DNA of 64,000 bases, taken from contig NZ_CP149822.1 of the NCBI RefSeq assembly GCF_038396755.1, positions 3,971,001 through 4,035,000 on the forward strand, given 5' to 3'. Positions within the stretch are counted from its first letter, which is position 1. Each line of letters begins with the position of its first letter. Below are positions 9,385-17,217 of the stretch, piece by piece. The translations under genes were made by a program, and so were the position numbers. The notes beneath the pieces are model-generated. The model was not told the origin of the DNA and did not search any database. It saw nothing but the letters and a program-made list of their open reading frames with translations. This DNA comes from Chitinophaga pollutisoli (GTDB lineage: Bacteria > Bacteroidota > Bacteroidia > Chitinophagales > Chitinophagaceae).

Positions 9385-9415
9385 AAAAAGGACAGCCATG
9401 AGACTGTCCTTTTTT
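9385..9415. terminator. rho-independent terminator behind tRNA-Glu
   Basis: An 11-bp stem (AAAAAGGACAG at 9385-9395 pairing with CTGTCCTTTTT at 9404-9414), an 8-nt loop and flanking A/T runs on both sides. It lies about 17 bp past the 3' end of the minus-strand tRNA-Glu and would stop that transcript; the flanking runs let it work in both directions. Confidence 0.75.
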
Positions 9416-9431
9416 ATTGCTTGTTAAGTCG

Positions 9432-9503
9432 TACCGCGTACGGGAATCGAACCCGTCATTCCTCCGTGAAAGGGAGGCGTCTTAACCGCTTGACCAACGC
9501 GGC
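9432..9503 (-). tRNA. tRNA-Glu (anticodon TTC), copy 1
   Basis: A full cloverleaf can be folded. The acceptor stem pairs GCCGCGT with ACGCGGT (one G-U). The anticodon stem CCTCC/GGAGG holds loop CTTTCAC with anticodon TTC. The T stem ACGGG/CCCGT holds loop TTCGATT, and the discriminator base is A. No CCA is encoded. It is base-for-base identical to the second copy at 46463-46534. Confidence 0.97.
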
Positions 9504-9521
9504 ATTTCCCGTTTGGGATGG

Positions 9522-9552
9522 CAAAGGTAGGGGATTCCGACACAATTCCAAA
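9522..9552 (-). promoter_or_regulatory. Bacteroidota promoter of tRNA-Glu copy 1
   Basis: On the minus strand a TTTG -33 box (9549-9552), a 19-bp spacer and a perfect -7 box TACCTTTG (9522-9529) lie 18 bp before the tRNA. This equals the established Bacteroidota sigma consensus TTTG-N19-TAnnTTTG, and the second tRNA-Glu has the same boxes with the same spacing. Confidence 0.85.
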
Positions 9553-9574
9553 AAAAATGGAAAAAAACAGGACC

Positions 9575-9922
9575 TCAACCCTTCCGGTGCTGCGCGCCCC
9601 ATGCTGATATCTCCCGCAACATCGGCTGGGTCGACCGGCCCAGGGCCGTCAATGCGTACTCCACCTTGGGAGGAACCTCCGGATACACCGTCCGCTCCAC
9701 CAACCCGTCGGCCTCCAGTTCCCGCAACTGCGCTACCAGCATCCGCTCCGAAACACCCGGAATGTCTTTCCGTAATTCACTGTAACGCTTACACCCCTCC
9801 GTCAGGCTGAACAGGATAGAAGGCTTCCACCTGCCGCCGATCACCGATAATGCGTGAGACATGCCGCACAACAGGCTCAGGCGGCTCTCATTGATGCTAT
9901 TTGTTGAATTCGCTTTTCGCAT
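9575..9922 (-). CDS. HxlR family transcriptional regulator
   Basis: A 115-residue winged-helix regulator of the HxlR/YodB type: ALSVIGGRWKPSILFSL, TEGCKRYSELRKDIPGVSERMLVAQLRELEADGLVER, then TVYPEVPPKVEYALTALGRS. Such proteins sense quinones, aldehydes or redox stress and repress a neighbouring detoxifying enzyme. The ATG at 9922 is preferred to 9949 because it leaves a normal promoter gap. It diverges from a short-chain dehydrogenase gene that starts 74 bp away, a usual regulator-target arrangement. Confidence 0.88.
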   Translation of the reverse strand: MRKANSTNSINESRLSLLCGMSHALSVIGGRWKPSILFSLTEGCKRYSELRKDIPGVSERMLVAQLRELEADGLVERTVYPEVPPKVEYALTALGRSTQPMLREISAWGAQHRKG

Positions 9923-9926
9923 ACTT

Positions 9927-9961
9927 ACTAAAATGTTAGTACTTAACAACTACGTTAGTAC
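9927..9961. promoter_or_regulatory. candidate HxlR operator repeats
   Basis: The divergent region contains an inverted repeat ACTAA-N4-TTAGT (9927-9940) and a direct repeat GTTAGTAC at 9935-9942 and 9954-9961, 19 bp apart. The repeats sit against the regulator start and upstream of the dehydrogenase -7-like box TAATTTTG (9985-9992). HxlR proteins bind short AT-rich dyads; assigning these sites is inference. Confidence 0.5.
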
Positions 9962-9996
9962 CCCCAAAGATAAAGTGATCGCGATAATTTTGCGTC

Positions 9997-10737
9997 ATGA
10001 AAAATCTACACCAACAAACAGCATTTGTAACCGGCGGCAGCCGGGGAATAGGCGCGGCCATCGTCAGGAGGCTCGCGCATGAAGGCGCCAACGTGGCTTT
10101 CACTTACCAATCGTCGAAGGAAAAAGCGGAAGCGCTGGCGGCGGAAGTAAGCGCCCTGGGCGTGAAAGCCCTCGCCATCGCGGCGGACAGCAAAGACCCC
10201 CAGGCCGTTCAAGCCGCCGTAAACCAGGCCGTCACCTATTTCGGCCGGCTCGATATCCTGGTCAACAACGCCGGCATCGGCAACATCAAACCCCTGGAAG
10301 AATGCTCCCTCGATGACTTCGATGAAACGATGGCTGTCAACGTTCGCGCCGTGTTCGCCGCATCCCGCGCCGCTATCCCGCATATGCACGCCGGCGGGCG
10401 CATCGTCAATATCGGTACCTGCCTGGTCGACCGCATCACCTTCGGCGGCTGCGCACTCTATTCCACCAGCAAAGCCGCTATCACCGGGCTCACCAAAGCC
10501 CTCGCGCGGGAACTGGGCCCGAAAAAAATAAATGTGAACATCGTACATCCCGGCCCCATCGATACGGATATGAACCCGTCCGACGGCCCCTCGGCGGACT
10601 ACCAGCGTTCCAACACGGCACTCGATACCTTCGGAAAAACCGAAGACATCGCAGCTATGGTGGCGTTCCTCGCCGGGCCCGAAAGCGGATTCATCACCGG
10701 GGCTGGCTTTACGATAGATGGGGGCACCAACATTTAA
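9997..10737 (+). CDS. SDR family oxidoreductase (FabG-like)
   Basis: A 246-residue classical short-chain dehydrogenase/reductase. The dinucleotide site is TGGSRGIG (12-19), NNAG is at 90-93 and the catalytic YxxxK is Tyr155/Lys159. The position normally held by the catalytic serine appears to be Thr141 (NIGTC), a conservative replacement. The C-terminus has the SDR ending GPESGFITGAGFTIDGG. The reaction is NAD(P)-dependent oxidation or reduction of an unknown carbonyl/alcohol; divergence from an HxlR regulator suggests a stress or detoxification role rather than fatty acid synthesis. A TAATTTTG -7-like box ends 4 bp before the ATG, so the mRNA may be nearly leaderless. Confidence 0.88.
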   Translation: MKNLHQQTAFVTGGSRGIGAAIVRRLAHEGANVAFTYQSSKEKAEALAAEVSALGVKALAIAADSKDPQAVQAAVNQAVTYFGRLDILVNNAGIGNIKPLEECSLDDFDETMAVNVRAVFAASRAAIPHMHAGGRIVNIGTCLVDRITFGGCALYSTSKAAITGLTKALARELGPKKINVNIVHPGPIDTDMNPSDGPSADYQRSNTALDTFGKTEDIAAMVAFLAGPESGFITGAGFTIDGGTNI

Positions 10738-10766
10738 CGGCTTTGATTTCCCTGGGTTAACCGCAT

Positions 10767-10798
10767 CAAAAAACCGCTCTTACGGGAGCGGTTTTTTG
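10767..10798. terminator. rho-independent terminator after SDR gene
   Basis: A 13-bp perfect stem (10767-10779 with 10786-10798), 6-nt loop, flanked by A6 and T6 so that it can act on both strands. It lies 30 bp past the SDR stop and also faces the FecR gene arriving from the other side. Confidence 0.85.
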
Positions 10799-10853
10799 AA
10801 AGTCTAAGCTCCTCTTGGAGGACGCTATCATTATATCTACACAACTTTCTAGG

Positions 10854-10967
10854 TTATCGGCAGTGGAGCATACCGTTCTTCCAGTAAAACTCCACATCGT
10901 TTTGCGCGTTTATATTATCAACAAATTCGGAGAGCGTTTGGTTGCGGTAAATGCTGCCATTTAGTAA
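10854..10967 (-). other. out-of-frame C-terminal tail of the FecR gene
   Basis: Reading the minus strand one frame over gives KLLNGSIYRNQTLSEF, then an NAQNDVEFYWKNGMLHC-like ending and a TAA at 10854-10856. This is the last strand-helix module normally ending FecR proteins. It directly continues the upstream FecR gene if its seven-A tract (plus-strand T7 at 10968-10974) had eight A. Confidence 0.75.
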
Positions 10968-11980
10968 TTTTTTTCCGCTTCTTCCGTATCGATGTATAAC
11001 GTGGTATTGAACCATCGCGCTATGATTTCCCTGAGCTCCCTGGCGGGCAAATCCCTGAACAACTGCTGGCCTGTTGTCCACGAAACGCTATACCCGGATT
11101 GCATCCTGGCGGGAGACAACGGCCTGTCTGTAGCCGCGGTGGCCTCCTGGCCTCCATGCAAGGGGATGACGGATCCATATGCCGCCATTTCCATCCATCC
11201 ATTGACGACATGCGCGGATACGCTTGTGGGCGTATATGCGTTTACGTTGCAGATACCCTCGCTTTCGGAGGTGATGTCCGCCTGGCCGGCGTGAATCACA
11301 AAGGCTTTTCCGTTGCCCTTCATGATCCTGAAGTACGCTTCTCCTTCCAGGTACACTTCTCTCGGACCGGAGCCGAATCGGAAGGGAAATTGGATTTTCG
11401 AAGCGCTGTTCAAATGAACTTCGGTGCCATCCGGCAATTGCAGCCGGGATTCCTTGCCGGGAGGAACGCTGAGGCTGTTCCAGCCGGAAGCCCCGTGGCG
11501 AATGTCTTCCAGGCGCAGCCTGCCGTCGCTGAAAACAAACCCGGTAGACTGAACACGGTATCGTTGCGGGCCACCGTCGCGGAATTCGATCGTTTCCCCA
11601 TTCGAAAACTGCAGCGTTATTTCCTGGATACCGGTCGGAATAACGGCAGGGTGCGATTCGGGAACGGGATCGCGGGGCCAGATGAGCCATGCGGTGATCA
11701 CCATACCTGCAGCCAGTCCTGCGCTGATCCACCAGTTCCATACCTTCTGCAGCCTGCGGCGGCGATGCCGTTGCACGACTGCCAGATAATCCGATTCCAG
11801 TTGCTCCGTTGGAAATGCGTGCTGCCCGCCAGCACTTCCACTATTCCTTTTTTCATTCCTGATGGCGCGCGCCGCTGCGCTGGTTGCCATGAAATCATCC
11901 AATGACTGCTGCTCTTCCGGAGTAATCGTTCCGAACAACTCTTTGTCGAGCAGCAATCGTATGTGATTTTCATTTTCCAT
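10961..11980 (-). CDS. FecR anti-sigma factor, orphan and frameshifted
   Basis: FecR-type inner-membrane sigma regulator, 339 residues in the open frame. The N-terminal cytoplasmic part has LLLDKELFGTITPEEQQSLDDF; one membrane helix lies near 86-103 (WISAGLAAGMVITAWLIW); the periplasmic FecR domain shows LSVPPGKESRLQLPDGTEVHLNSASKIQFPF and REVYLEGEAYF. The frame stops at EEAEKNY, about 37 residues short of a normal FecR end, which is found in another frame (10854-10967). No ECF sigma gene precedes it and no TonB receptor follows, so it has lost its partners. It is probably a decaying remnant, unless slippage on the A7 tract makes full-length protein. Confidence 0.8.
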   Translation of the reverse strand: MENENHIRLLLDKELFGTITPEEQQSLDDFMATSAAARAIRNEKRNSGSAGGQHAFPTEQLESDYLAVVQRHRRRRLQKVWNWWISAGLAAGMVITAWLIWPRDPVPESHPAVIPTGIQEITLQFSNGETIEFRDGGPQRYRVQSTGFVFSDGRLRLEDIRHGASGWNSLSVPPGKESRLQLPDGTEVHLNSASKIQFPFRFGSGPREVYLEGEAYFRIMKGNGKAFVIHAGQADITSESEGICNVNAYTPTSVSAHVVNGWMEMAAYGSVIPLHGGQEATAATDRPLSPARMQSGYSVSWTTGQQLFRDLPARELREIIARWFNTTLYIDTEEAEKNY

Positions 11981-12242
11981 CTGAATATATAGATACGTTT
12001 TTGAGGTGCGCGGGGTGAATGGGGAAAAGAAAAAACAAGGAATTTTTTTGTTTTGTTAATAAACACAATGTATGGAGCCCAACAGGGCAGCGGAATTGCA
12101 CGGTTTTGTTAACAGCGGATACTTTCCAACCGCCACAGTGCTATAGTTGTTAATTCACCCTTTCAATTGTTGCCGGCATCTTTATATACATATTGTACAA
12201 GCCTGAGAGAACCCCGTTTGCAGCCTTATAAATGATGCTATC

Positions 12243-13106
12243 ATGGACAGACTGAATCAGTTAGTATATGCCCGCCTGATGCCGGCACAGCTATCCGCTT
12301 ATCCCGCAGATCTTCCTGGCCTTCTTGGTGAAATCCGCGACGCCAAGCTACGCATAACCGCCCGGCTGCTGGAGCTGGACCATCATCCCGATAGCCCCGC
12401 TTCCGCCATAGCCGTTCGCCGGTACCAGCTGCAATTCGTAGCCATCGTAGACGTCCTGCATTTCTTTCAACTGCAGGCTGGTCCCAGTCTCCAGGATTTC
12501 TACCGCGAAACCGCAGGCCTCGTCATGGAACTGATCATGGCGCTCGAACAATATTTTCCCGAACATCTCGCCAAAGATCTTTTTCTCCCCGGCCCTTACG
12601 CCGGGCACATCCTCACCCAGCAAGCCTCCCGCATGCGAGATGCCGAAACCGCCCTGCTCGAAAATCACATCGATCCCGCACTGGTCAGCATCATTTTCCA
12701 CCCCATGCGCCGCGCCGATGCCATGCCCACGTTCGGTACCGCCAGCTTCTACCGCCGCCTGCTGCGCGACCTCCGGGAACAAGACCATCTCTACTATATG
12801 GACCCCGAAGAACGGACGCTCTTCATCCTATTCACCCACAACTTTAACTGCCCCGACCTCCTCCGCCACGCCACCACCGTACTCCGCAACAGAACCACAG
12901 CGCTCAAAACCCTCCAGGAAAAAAAGGCCTCCTGTCCTGGTACGAAAAAGAATTACGCCACCTGCCGTCAAACGAGTATGCGTTGTTCCCCGGCAAAGGC
13001 TCCATCAAAGACCAACTCCTCCAATGGATCAAAGAAGAAAAACAATTTATGCATAACCTGTATACCACCTGGAACTCATAAATGTTTGCGAATTCACTCC
13101 GGTTAA
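12243..13106 (+). CDS. RteC-like protein, frameshifted paralogue 1
   Basis: A hypothetical helical protein, related to the next gene: LVMELIMALEQYFPEHLAKDLFLPGPYA parallels LMLEIMTSLEQHFRDDLSPELLLPQTYA. The first 226 residues look normal; after TLQEKKA the frame becomes Lys/Thr/Ser/Cys-rich and unlike the paralogue. Shifting one base at the A7 tract (12919-12925) gives GLLSWYEKEL and SIKDQLLQWIKEEKQF, which match MKVLAWCTREL and HIRDQLLVWLQEERIF in the paralogue, and a stop at 13079-13081. Even so the protein would lack the C-terminal RteC-like module of the paralogue. RteC-family proteins are known from CTnDOT excision control, but no mobile element is seen here. Confidence 0.6.
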   Translation: MDRLNQLVYARLMPAQLSAYPADLPGLLGEIRDAKLRITARLLELDHHPDSPASAIAVRRYQLQFVAIVDVLHFFQLQAGPSLQDFYRETAGLVMELIMALEQYFPEHLAKDLFLPGPYAGHILTQQASRMRDAETALLENHIDPALVSIIFHPMRRADAMPTFGTASFYRRLLRDLREQDHLYYMDPEERTLFILFTHNFNCPDLLRHATTVLRNRTTALKTLQEKKASCPGTKKNYATCRQTSMRCSPAKAPSKTNSSNGSKKKNNLCITCIPPGTHKCLRIHSG

Positions 13107-13248
13107 CCCCATGCTCCCGCAGGCATGAAAAAATATTCCCCACCTGTGAAAGCGTACCGCATGATTCCGCCAATCCCGTTTCGTGCAGTTGCCATTCGCG
13201 ATAGCCCGGGACCCGATTCTTTCAGCTTCACTTATTTTACATAGACCC

Positions 13249-14415
13249 ATGACATTGTTAAATCACATCATAACCGTCCATCTTTGTCCACAGGCATCCA
13301 CCGAAATGAACGAAAAACTACCACAGTGCCTTGAACAATTGCAAACCGAGAAAAACCGCCTCATCGCGTTATTCCTCCGCCTGGCTGACCTCCCCGCCGG
13401 TAACCCGCGCCGAACAGCCGCCGTCCGGTACTGGCAGCGGTCTGTCGTCCGCCTGCTGGACGTTCTCCGCGGATACGACGACATCTCCCGCGCGCATAAG
13501 GCCATAGCCACCCACTATGAAGAAGCCACGCAACTGATGCTGGAAATCATGACCAGCCTGGAGCAGCATTTCCGTGACGATCTGTCGCCGGAGCTGCTCC
13601 TTCCGCAAACCTACGCCCGCGTGGCAAGGTCATTGCTCCTTCCGCGCTTGCTGAAAGCTGACAAGGGGATGTCGCTCGTCGGTATAGAAGCGCCATTCAG
13701 GCGCCTCGTGCTCGAACCCGCCTGGAATTTCATGGAACGCCCCGAGGAAAGCATCACTTTTGGCGAGCTTTTCTTCCTCCGCGACCTCATAACGAAATTG
13801 CTGATCTTCACCCATCCCGCCCATGCCGGTTCCGGCGATCCGGTCAGAGATATTCACCACCTGCTCGTAAGCCTGAATTTTAATGCAGCGGGATATTTTG
13901 TGTATTGTGTGGAAGCGGTGCGCCGCGAGATGTACCGCTATGAGAGCCTCCGCGAAAGAATGAAAGTGCTGGCATGGTGCACCCGCGAATTGAAACGCAG
14001 GCAGCCGGATAGCAGGCTGAGGGTGCTGCGCCCCGGCGGTTTCCACATCCGCGACCAGCTACTGGTATGGCTGCAGGAAGAGCGCATTTTCATCCGCCAA
14101 CTCATGGCGCCCGCGCGGGAAACAGCGGAAGCCGCGTCCTGGTCAACCCGCCTCACTGTGCCGCAGGCCGCCCTCATGGCGAGGGTCTATCTTGAAGAAG
14201 GACTGGTTAAAACCGCATCGCTGCAACAGGTTTTTACATCGCTGGCCGATATGCTGCACCTGCGGAAAGCGGATGCGGGTGCGGAAGACAGCTTCCGGGT
14301 GAAGTACCAGCACCCCAGCCTGTCCACCGTTACCGCCTGCAAGCAATGGATCGCCAGGGTGCTGGTCCGGCTGAACGATTACGAAACGCAACTGCGTACG
14401 GGCGCAGATAACTAA
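13249..14415 (+). CDS. RteC-like protein, intact paralogue 2
   Basis: Hypothetical helix-rich cytoplasmic protein, 388 residues from the ATG at 13249; the ATG at 13306 (MNEKLPQCLEQL) is an equally good start, and the open frame reaches back to 13183. The C-terminal about 80 residues (LTVPQAALMARVYLEEGLVKTASLQQVF, then FRVKYQHPSLSTVTACKQWIARVL) resemble from memory the C-terminal domain of RteC-like proteins common in Bacteroidota. The function is unknown and the family call is tentative. It follows its frameshifted paralogue on the same strand and ends 20 bp from the convergent aminotransferase gene. Confidence 0.6.
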   Translation: MTLLNHIITVHLCPQASTEMNEKLPQCLEQLQTEKNRLIALFLRLADLPAGNPRRTAAVRYWQRSVVRLLDVLRGYDDISRAHKAIATHYEEATQLMLEIMTSLEQHFRDDLSPELLLPQTYARVARSLLLPRLLKADKGMSLVGIEAPFRRLVLEPAWNFMERPEESITFGELFFLRDLITKLLIFTHPAHAGSGDPVRDIHHLLVSLNFNAAGYFVYCVEAVRREMYRYESLRERMKVLAWCTRELKRRQPDSRLRVLRPGGFHIRDQLLVWLQEERIFIRQLMAPARETAEAASWSTRLTVPQAALMARVYLEEGLVKTASLQQVFTSLADMLHLRKADAGAEDSFRVKYQHPSLSTVTACKQWIARVLVRLNDYETQLRTGADN

Positions 14416-14435
14416 CCCCATAAGAAATGGACCGA

Positions 14436-15476
14436 TCACACCACTTCCGCGATCGTGCGCAAGGCATCCGGGAGCTGAGGGGCATCGTAAGCACCGCCCA
14501 GGGCTACGCGCACGAATTGATCATTGGTTGTGAGCGAGAACATTTTTCCGTTGCTGATGTCGATGTGGCGGCTGAGCAAAAATGCAGTTACTTTTTCCGG
14601 TTCGCGGCAGGGAATCCAGTAATGGAAGCTGTCCGGATGGCTGAGATATTGTTTTCCGCGGAAATAGTTTTCCATCAGCAATCGTCCTGCCGTAGCCGCT
14701 TCGCGCTTCTGTTCCGCCAGCTTGCGGAGCCATCCGTTGGCGATGAGATGAATGCCGAAGCGTGTGAAAAGGGTGGATGTTCCGCTGCAGGTCATCTTTA
14801 CGAAATTCGATGCCCCGGTCATCAGCTGCGCCGGGTGAATCAGGTAGCCCGCCCGCAGCATGGGATTGAAGGGTTTCGACAAGCTGTAGACATGCAACGT
14901 GACGTCGGGCGCCAGCTCCAGGAAGGAGGGCGGGGGATCGGCATGGAGGAAGCGGTAGGCGTCGTCCTCGATGATATATGTTTCCGGGAAATTGCGCACC
15001 ACGTTCACGATCGCCATCCGGCGTTCCAGGCTCATCACGGCGTTGGTGGGGTTGTGGAGCGTGGGTTGCAGGTAGATAAGTTTACAGGAGTTATTTTCAA
15101 TGCATTCCGCCAAAGACTCCGGCAGCATGCCTTCCGCATCCGATTCCACCACATGATGCCGGTATCCCGCATCTTCCGCGATCATCCGCCATCCGGGAAA
15201 AGTAAATGGCTCGATGGCTACGTTTGCCGTATGCGCACGGAAATATTTCGCGATAGTAAAGAGCCCGCTGTTTGCACTGGGCACGGGCGTAACGGCCACC
15301 ATGGCGGGATCGAACCGGAGATGGCTGCCGAGGGCGGACAGCGAATATTCGTCCAGGGGCGTGTAGGATGGATGCAGCAGGTCGTACTGATCGCGATCAT
15401 TCAACTGGCTGACATATTCCCGGAAGATATCGGCCTCCGCGGGAACGGAAGGGTAGTTGAGGCTAAGGTTCAGCAT
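14436..15476 (-). CDS. PLP-dependent class I aminotransferase
   Basis: A 346-residue fold-type I enzyme related to the catalytic domains of MocR/2-aminoadipate aminotransferases. Visible features are LQPTLHNPTN (136-145), IIEDDAY with the pyridine-nitrogen Asp near 171, and SLSKPFNPMLRAGYL with PLP-binding Lys201. It lacks the winged-helix domain of MocR regulators, so it is a free enzyme; the amino donor is unknown. Somewhat shorter than the usual 390-400 residues, but all core motifs are present. It diverges from the GH20 gene with a 90-bp gap. Confidence 0.85.
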   Translation of the reverse strand: MLNLSLNYPSVPAEADIFREYVSQLNDRDQYDLLHPSYTPLDEYSLSALGSHLRFDPAMVAVTPVPSANSGLFTIAKYFRAHTANVAIEPFTFPGWRMIAEDAGYRHHVVESDAEGMLPESLAECIENNSCKLIYLQPTLHNPTNAVMSLERRMAIVNVVRNFPETYIIEDDAYRFLHADPPPSFLELAPDVTLHVYSLSKPFNPMLRAGYLIHPAQLMTGASNFVKMTCSGTSTLFTRFGIHLIANGWLRKLAEQKREAATAGRLLMENYFRGKQYLSHPDSFHYWIPCREPEKVTAFLLSRHIDISNGKMFSLTTNDQFVRVALGGAYDAPQLPDALRTIAEVV

Positions 15477-15566
15477 GGCAGGCGTATTTAAAGAAGGAAG
15501 GTAGTAAATATGTTCGTTCGGAATTGATGATTATCTTTAAAACTTCATTCAATTTCCACAAACGCC

Positions 15567-17183
15567 ATGTTAAGAACGCTCCTTTTCATTACCACTTTTG
15601 CCATTACCCTGTGCGCTGCCGCGCAGGAAAGCTGCCCGGTGATCCCCGCGCCGCTGCGCGCCGCTCCGGCCAACCAGCAATTTATCCTGAACGATAAAAC
15701 AGTGATCGTCGTTTCGAAACCAGCACTGCTCAAAGAGGCTGGCCTGTTGCAACGCGAACTGCTGAAGTATACCGGCATCCGCGTGCAAGTGGCGCCGCCG
15801 CAGCTGCACCAGCAATTTAATAACCGCAAAAGCAAAACGCCCATCGCCAATTTCCCGAATCATATCGTCATCGGTACCGGTAATCAGTCCGCCGACGCGT
15901 ATTCCCTCGATATGAACAACCGCCAGGTGCGCATTGAGGCCGGCGGAGAAGAAGGGCTTGTGCATGGGGTGATGACGTTCATCCAGCTGGCGGGCCTTTC
16001 TGCGACCGCACACCACCAGGCGACAATTCCCTGCTGGAAGATACAGGACCAGCCCGCGATGAAATGGCGTGGCTTCATGCTCGACGAGTCCCGCCACTTC
16101 TTCGGCAAGCAAACCGTCAAAATGCTGATCGACCAGATGGCATTGTATAAACTCAACCGTTTCCACTGGCACCTGACAGACGCGCCGGGATGGAGGATAG
16201 AGATTAAGCAATATCCGCGCCTGTCGCTGGTTGGCGGCATCGGCAATACGACCGATTCCCTCGCGCCCGCGGCTTACTACACCCAGGACGAGATCAGCGA
16301 AATCGTGGCCTACGCCGCGGAACGCGCCATCACCGTGATCCCTGAAATCGACATGCCCGGCCATGCCACGGCTGCCAACAGAGCTTATCCGCAGTTCAGC
16401 GGCGGCGGCACGGAGAAATACCCTGAATTTACTTTCAACCCCGGCATCGAAGGCACTTATCAATACCTGACCAACATCCTCCGGGAAGTGAACGTATTGT
16501 TCCCTTCGCGCATGATCCACGTCGGCGGCGACGAAGTGAGCTTCGGTTCCGCCAGCTGGAATACCGATCCGCATGTGCAAAGCCTCATGAAGCGCGAGCG
16601 GCTGAAAACGCTCGTAGACGTGGAGCATTATTTCATCCGCCGCATGGCAGATTCGCTGCAGGCCATCAACAGCAAGGTGTTAGCCTGGGATGAAGTGTCC
16701 GCCGCCAATCTGCCCACGAAAGAAACGATCGTTTTCTGGTGGCGGCAGGAAAGGCCGGAACAGCTGCAGATCGCGCTGGATAAAGGTTATGACGTGGTGA
16801 TGTGCCCGCGCCTGCCTTTGTACCTGGATTTCGTGCAGGACAGTTCGCATACTTCGGGCCGCCGTTGGGGCAAGGAGTTCAATCCGCTCCGCCGCGTGTA
16901 CGAATTCAAACTGGACGATTATCCCGCCATCAGCGACAAGAACCGCAAACAGATCATCGGCATACAGGCCAACCAGTGGACGGAAGTCATCAAATCCGAA
17001 GGGCGCCTGCAATTCATGACCTTCCCGCGCCTGCTGGCGATGGCGGAAGCGGCCTGGACGGCGCCGGAGAAAAAGGACTTTGCCGGATTTGAGAAAAGAT
17101 TGGCGAAATTCACGCCGCTGCTGCAAGGCAGGGGATTGTATATTATGGAAACGCCGAAGAAAACGCCCGAACCCCTGCGCTAA
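15567..17183 (+). CDS. GH20 beta-N-acetylhexosaminidase
   Basis: Secreted 538-residue exo-hexosaminidase that would release terminal GlcNAc/GalNAc from chitin fragments or glycans. A signal peptide ends near CAAAQ; residues about 25-145 form the GH20b domain; the TIM barrel follows with MKWRGFMLDESRHFFGK, YKLNRFHWHLTDAPGWR, VIPEIDMPGHATAA and the catalytic pair Asp322-Glu323 in HVGGDEVSF. A later W-rich segment (ANQWTE) closes the sugar pocket. It is followed 34 bp downstream by the M1 peptidase lipoprotein on the same strand, so the two may be co-transcribed as a glycoprotein-degrading pair. Confidence 0.93.
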   Translation: MLRTLLFITTFAITLCAAAQESCPVIPAPLRAAPANQQFILNDKTVIVVSKPALLKEAGLLQRELLKYTGIRVQVAPPQLHQQFNNRKSKTPIANFPNHIVIGTGNQSADAYSLDMNNRQVRIEAGGEEGLVHGVMTFIQLAGLSATAHHQATIPCWKIQDQPAMKWRGFMLDESRHFFGKQTVKMLIDQMALYKLNRFHWHLTDAPGWRIEIKQYPRLSLVGGIGNTTDSLAPAAYYTQDEISEIVAYAAERAITVIPEIDMPGHATAANRAYPQFSGGGTEKYPEFTFNPGIEGTYQYLTNILREVNVLFPSRMIHVGGDEVSFGSASWNTDPHVQSLMKRERLKTLVDVEHYFIRRMADSLQAINSKVLAWDEVSAANLPTKETIVFWWRQERPEQLQIALDKGYDVVMCPRLPLYLDFVQDSSHTSGRRWGKEFNPLRRVYEFKLDDYPAISDKNRKQIIGIQANQWTEVIKSEGRLQFMTFPRLLAMAEAAWTAPEKKDFAGFEKRLAKFTPLLQGRGLYIMETPKKTPEPLR

Positions 17184-17217
17184 GGCACAACAGTCTGAAC
17201 CAAAACAACCTGCAATA

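Noticed and set aside
9432..9503. tRNA-Glu as an integration site with attached element
   Set aside because: No integrase gene is near, and the second copy is a complete tRNA with its own promoter, not a short att-type fragment.
12243..14415. Part of a conjugative transposon because of RteC-like proteins
   Set aside because: No integrase, mobilisation or tra genes, no tetracycline genes and no flanking repeats are seen; RteC-like paralogues also occur outside elements.
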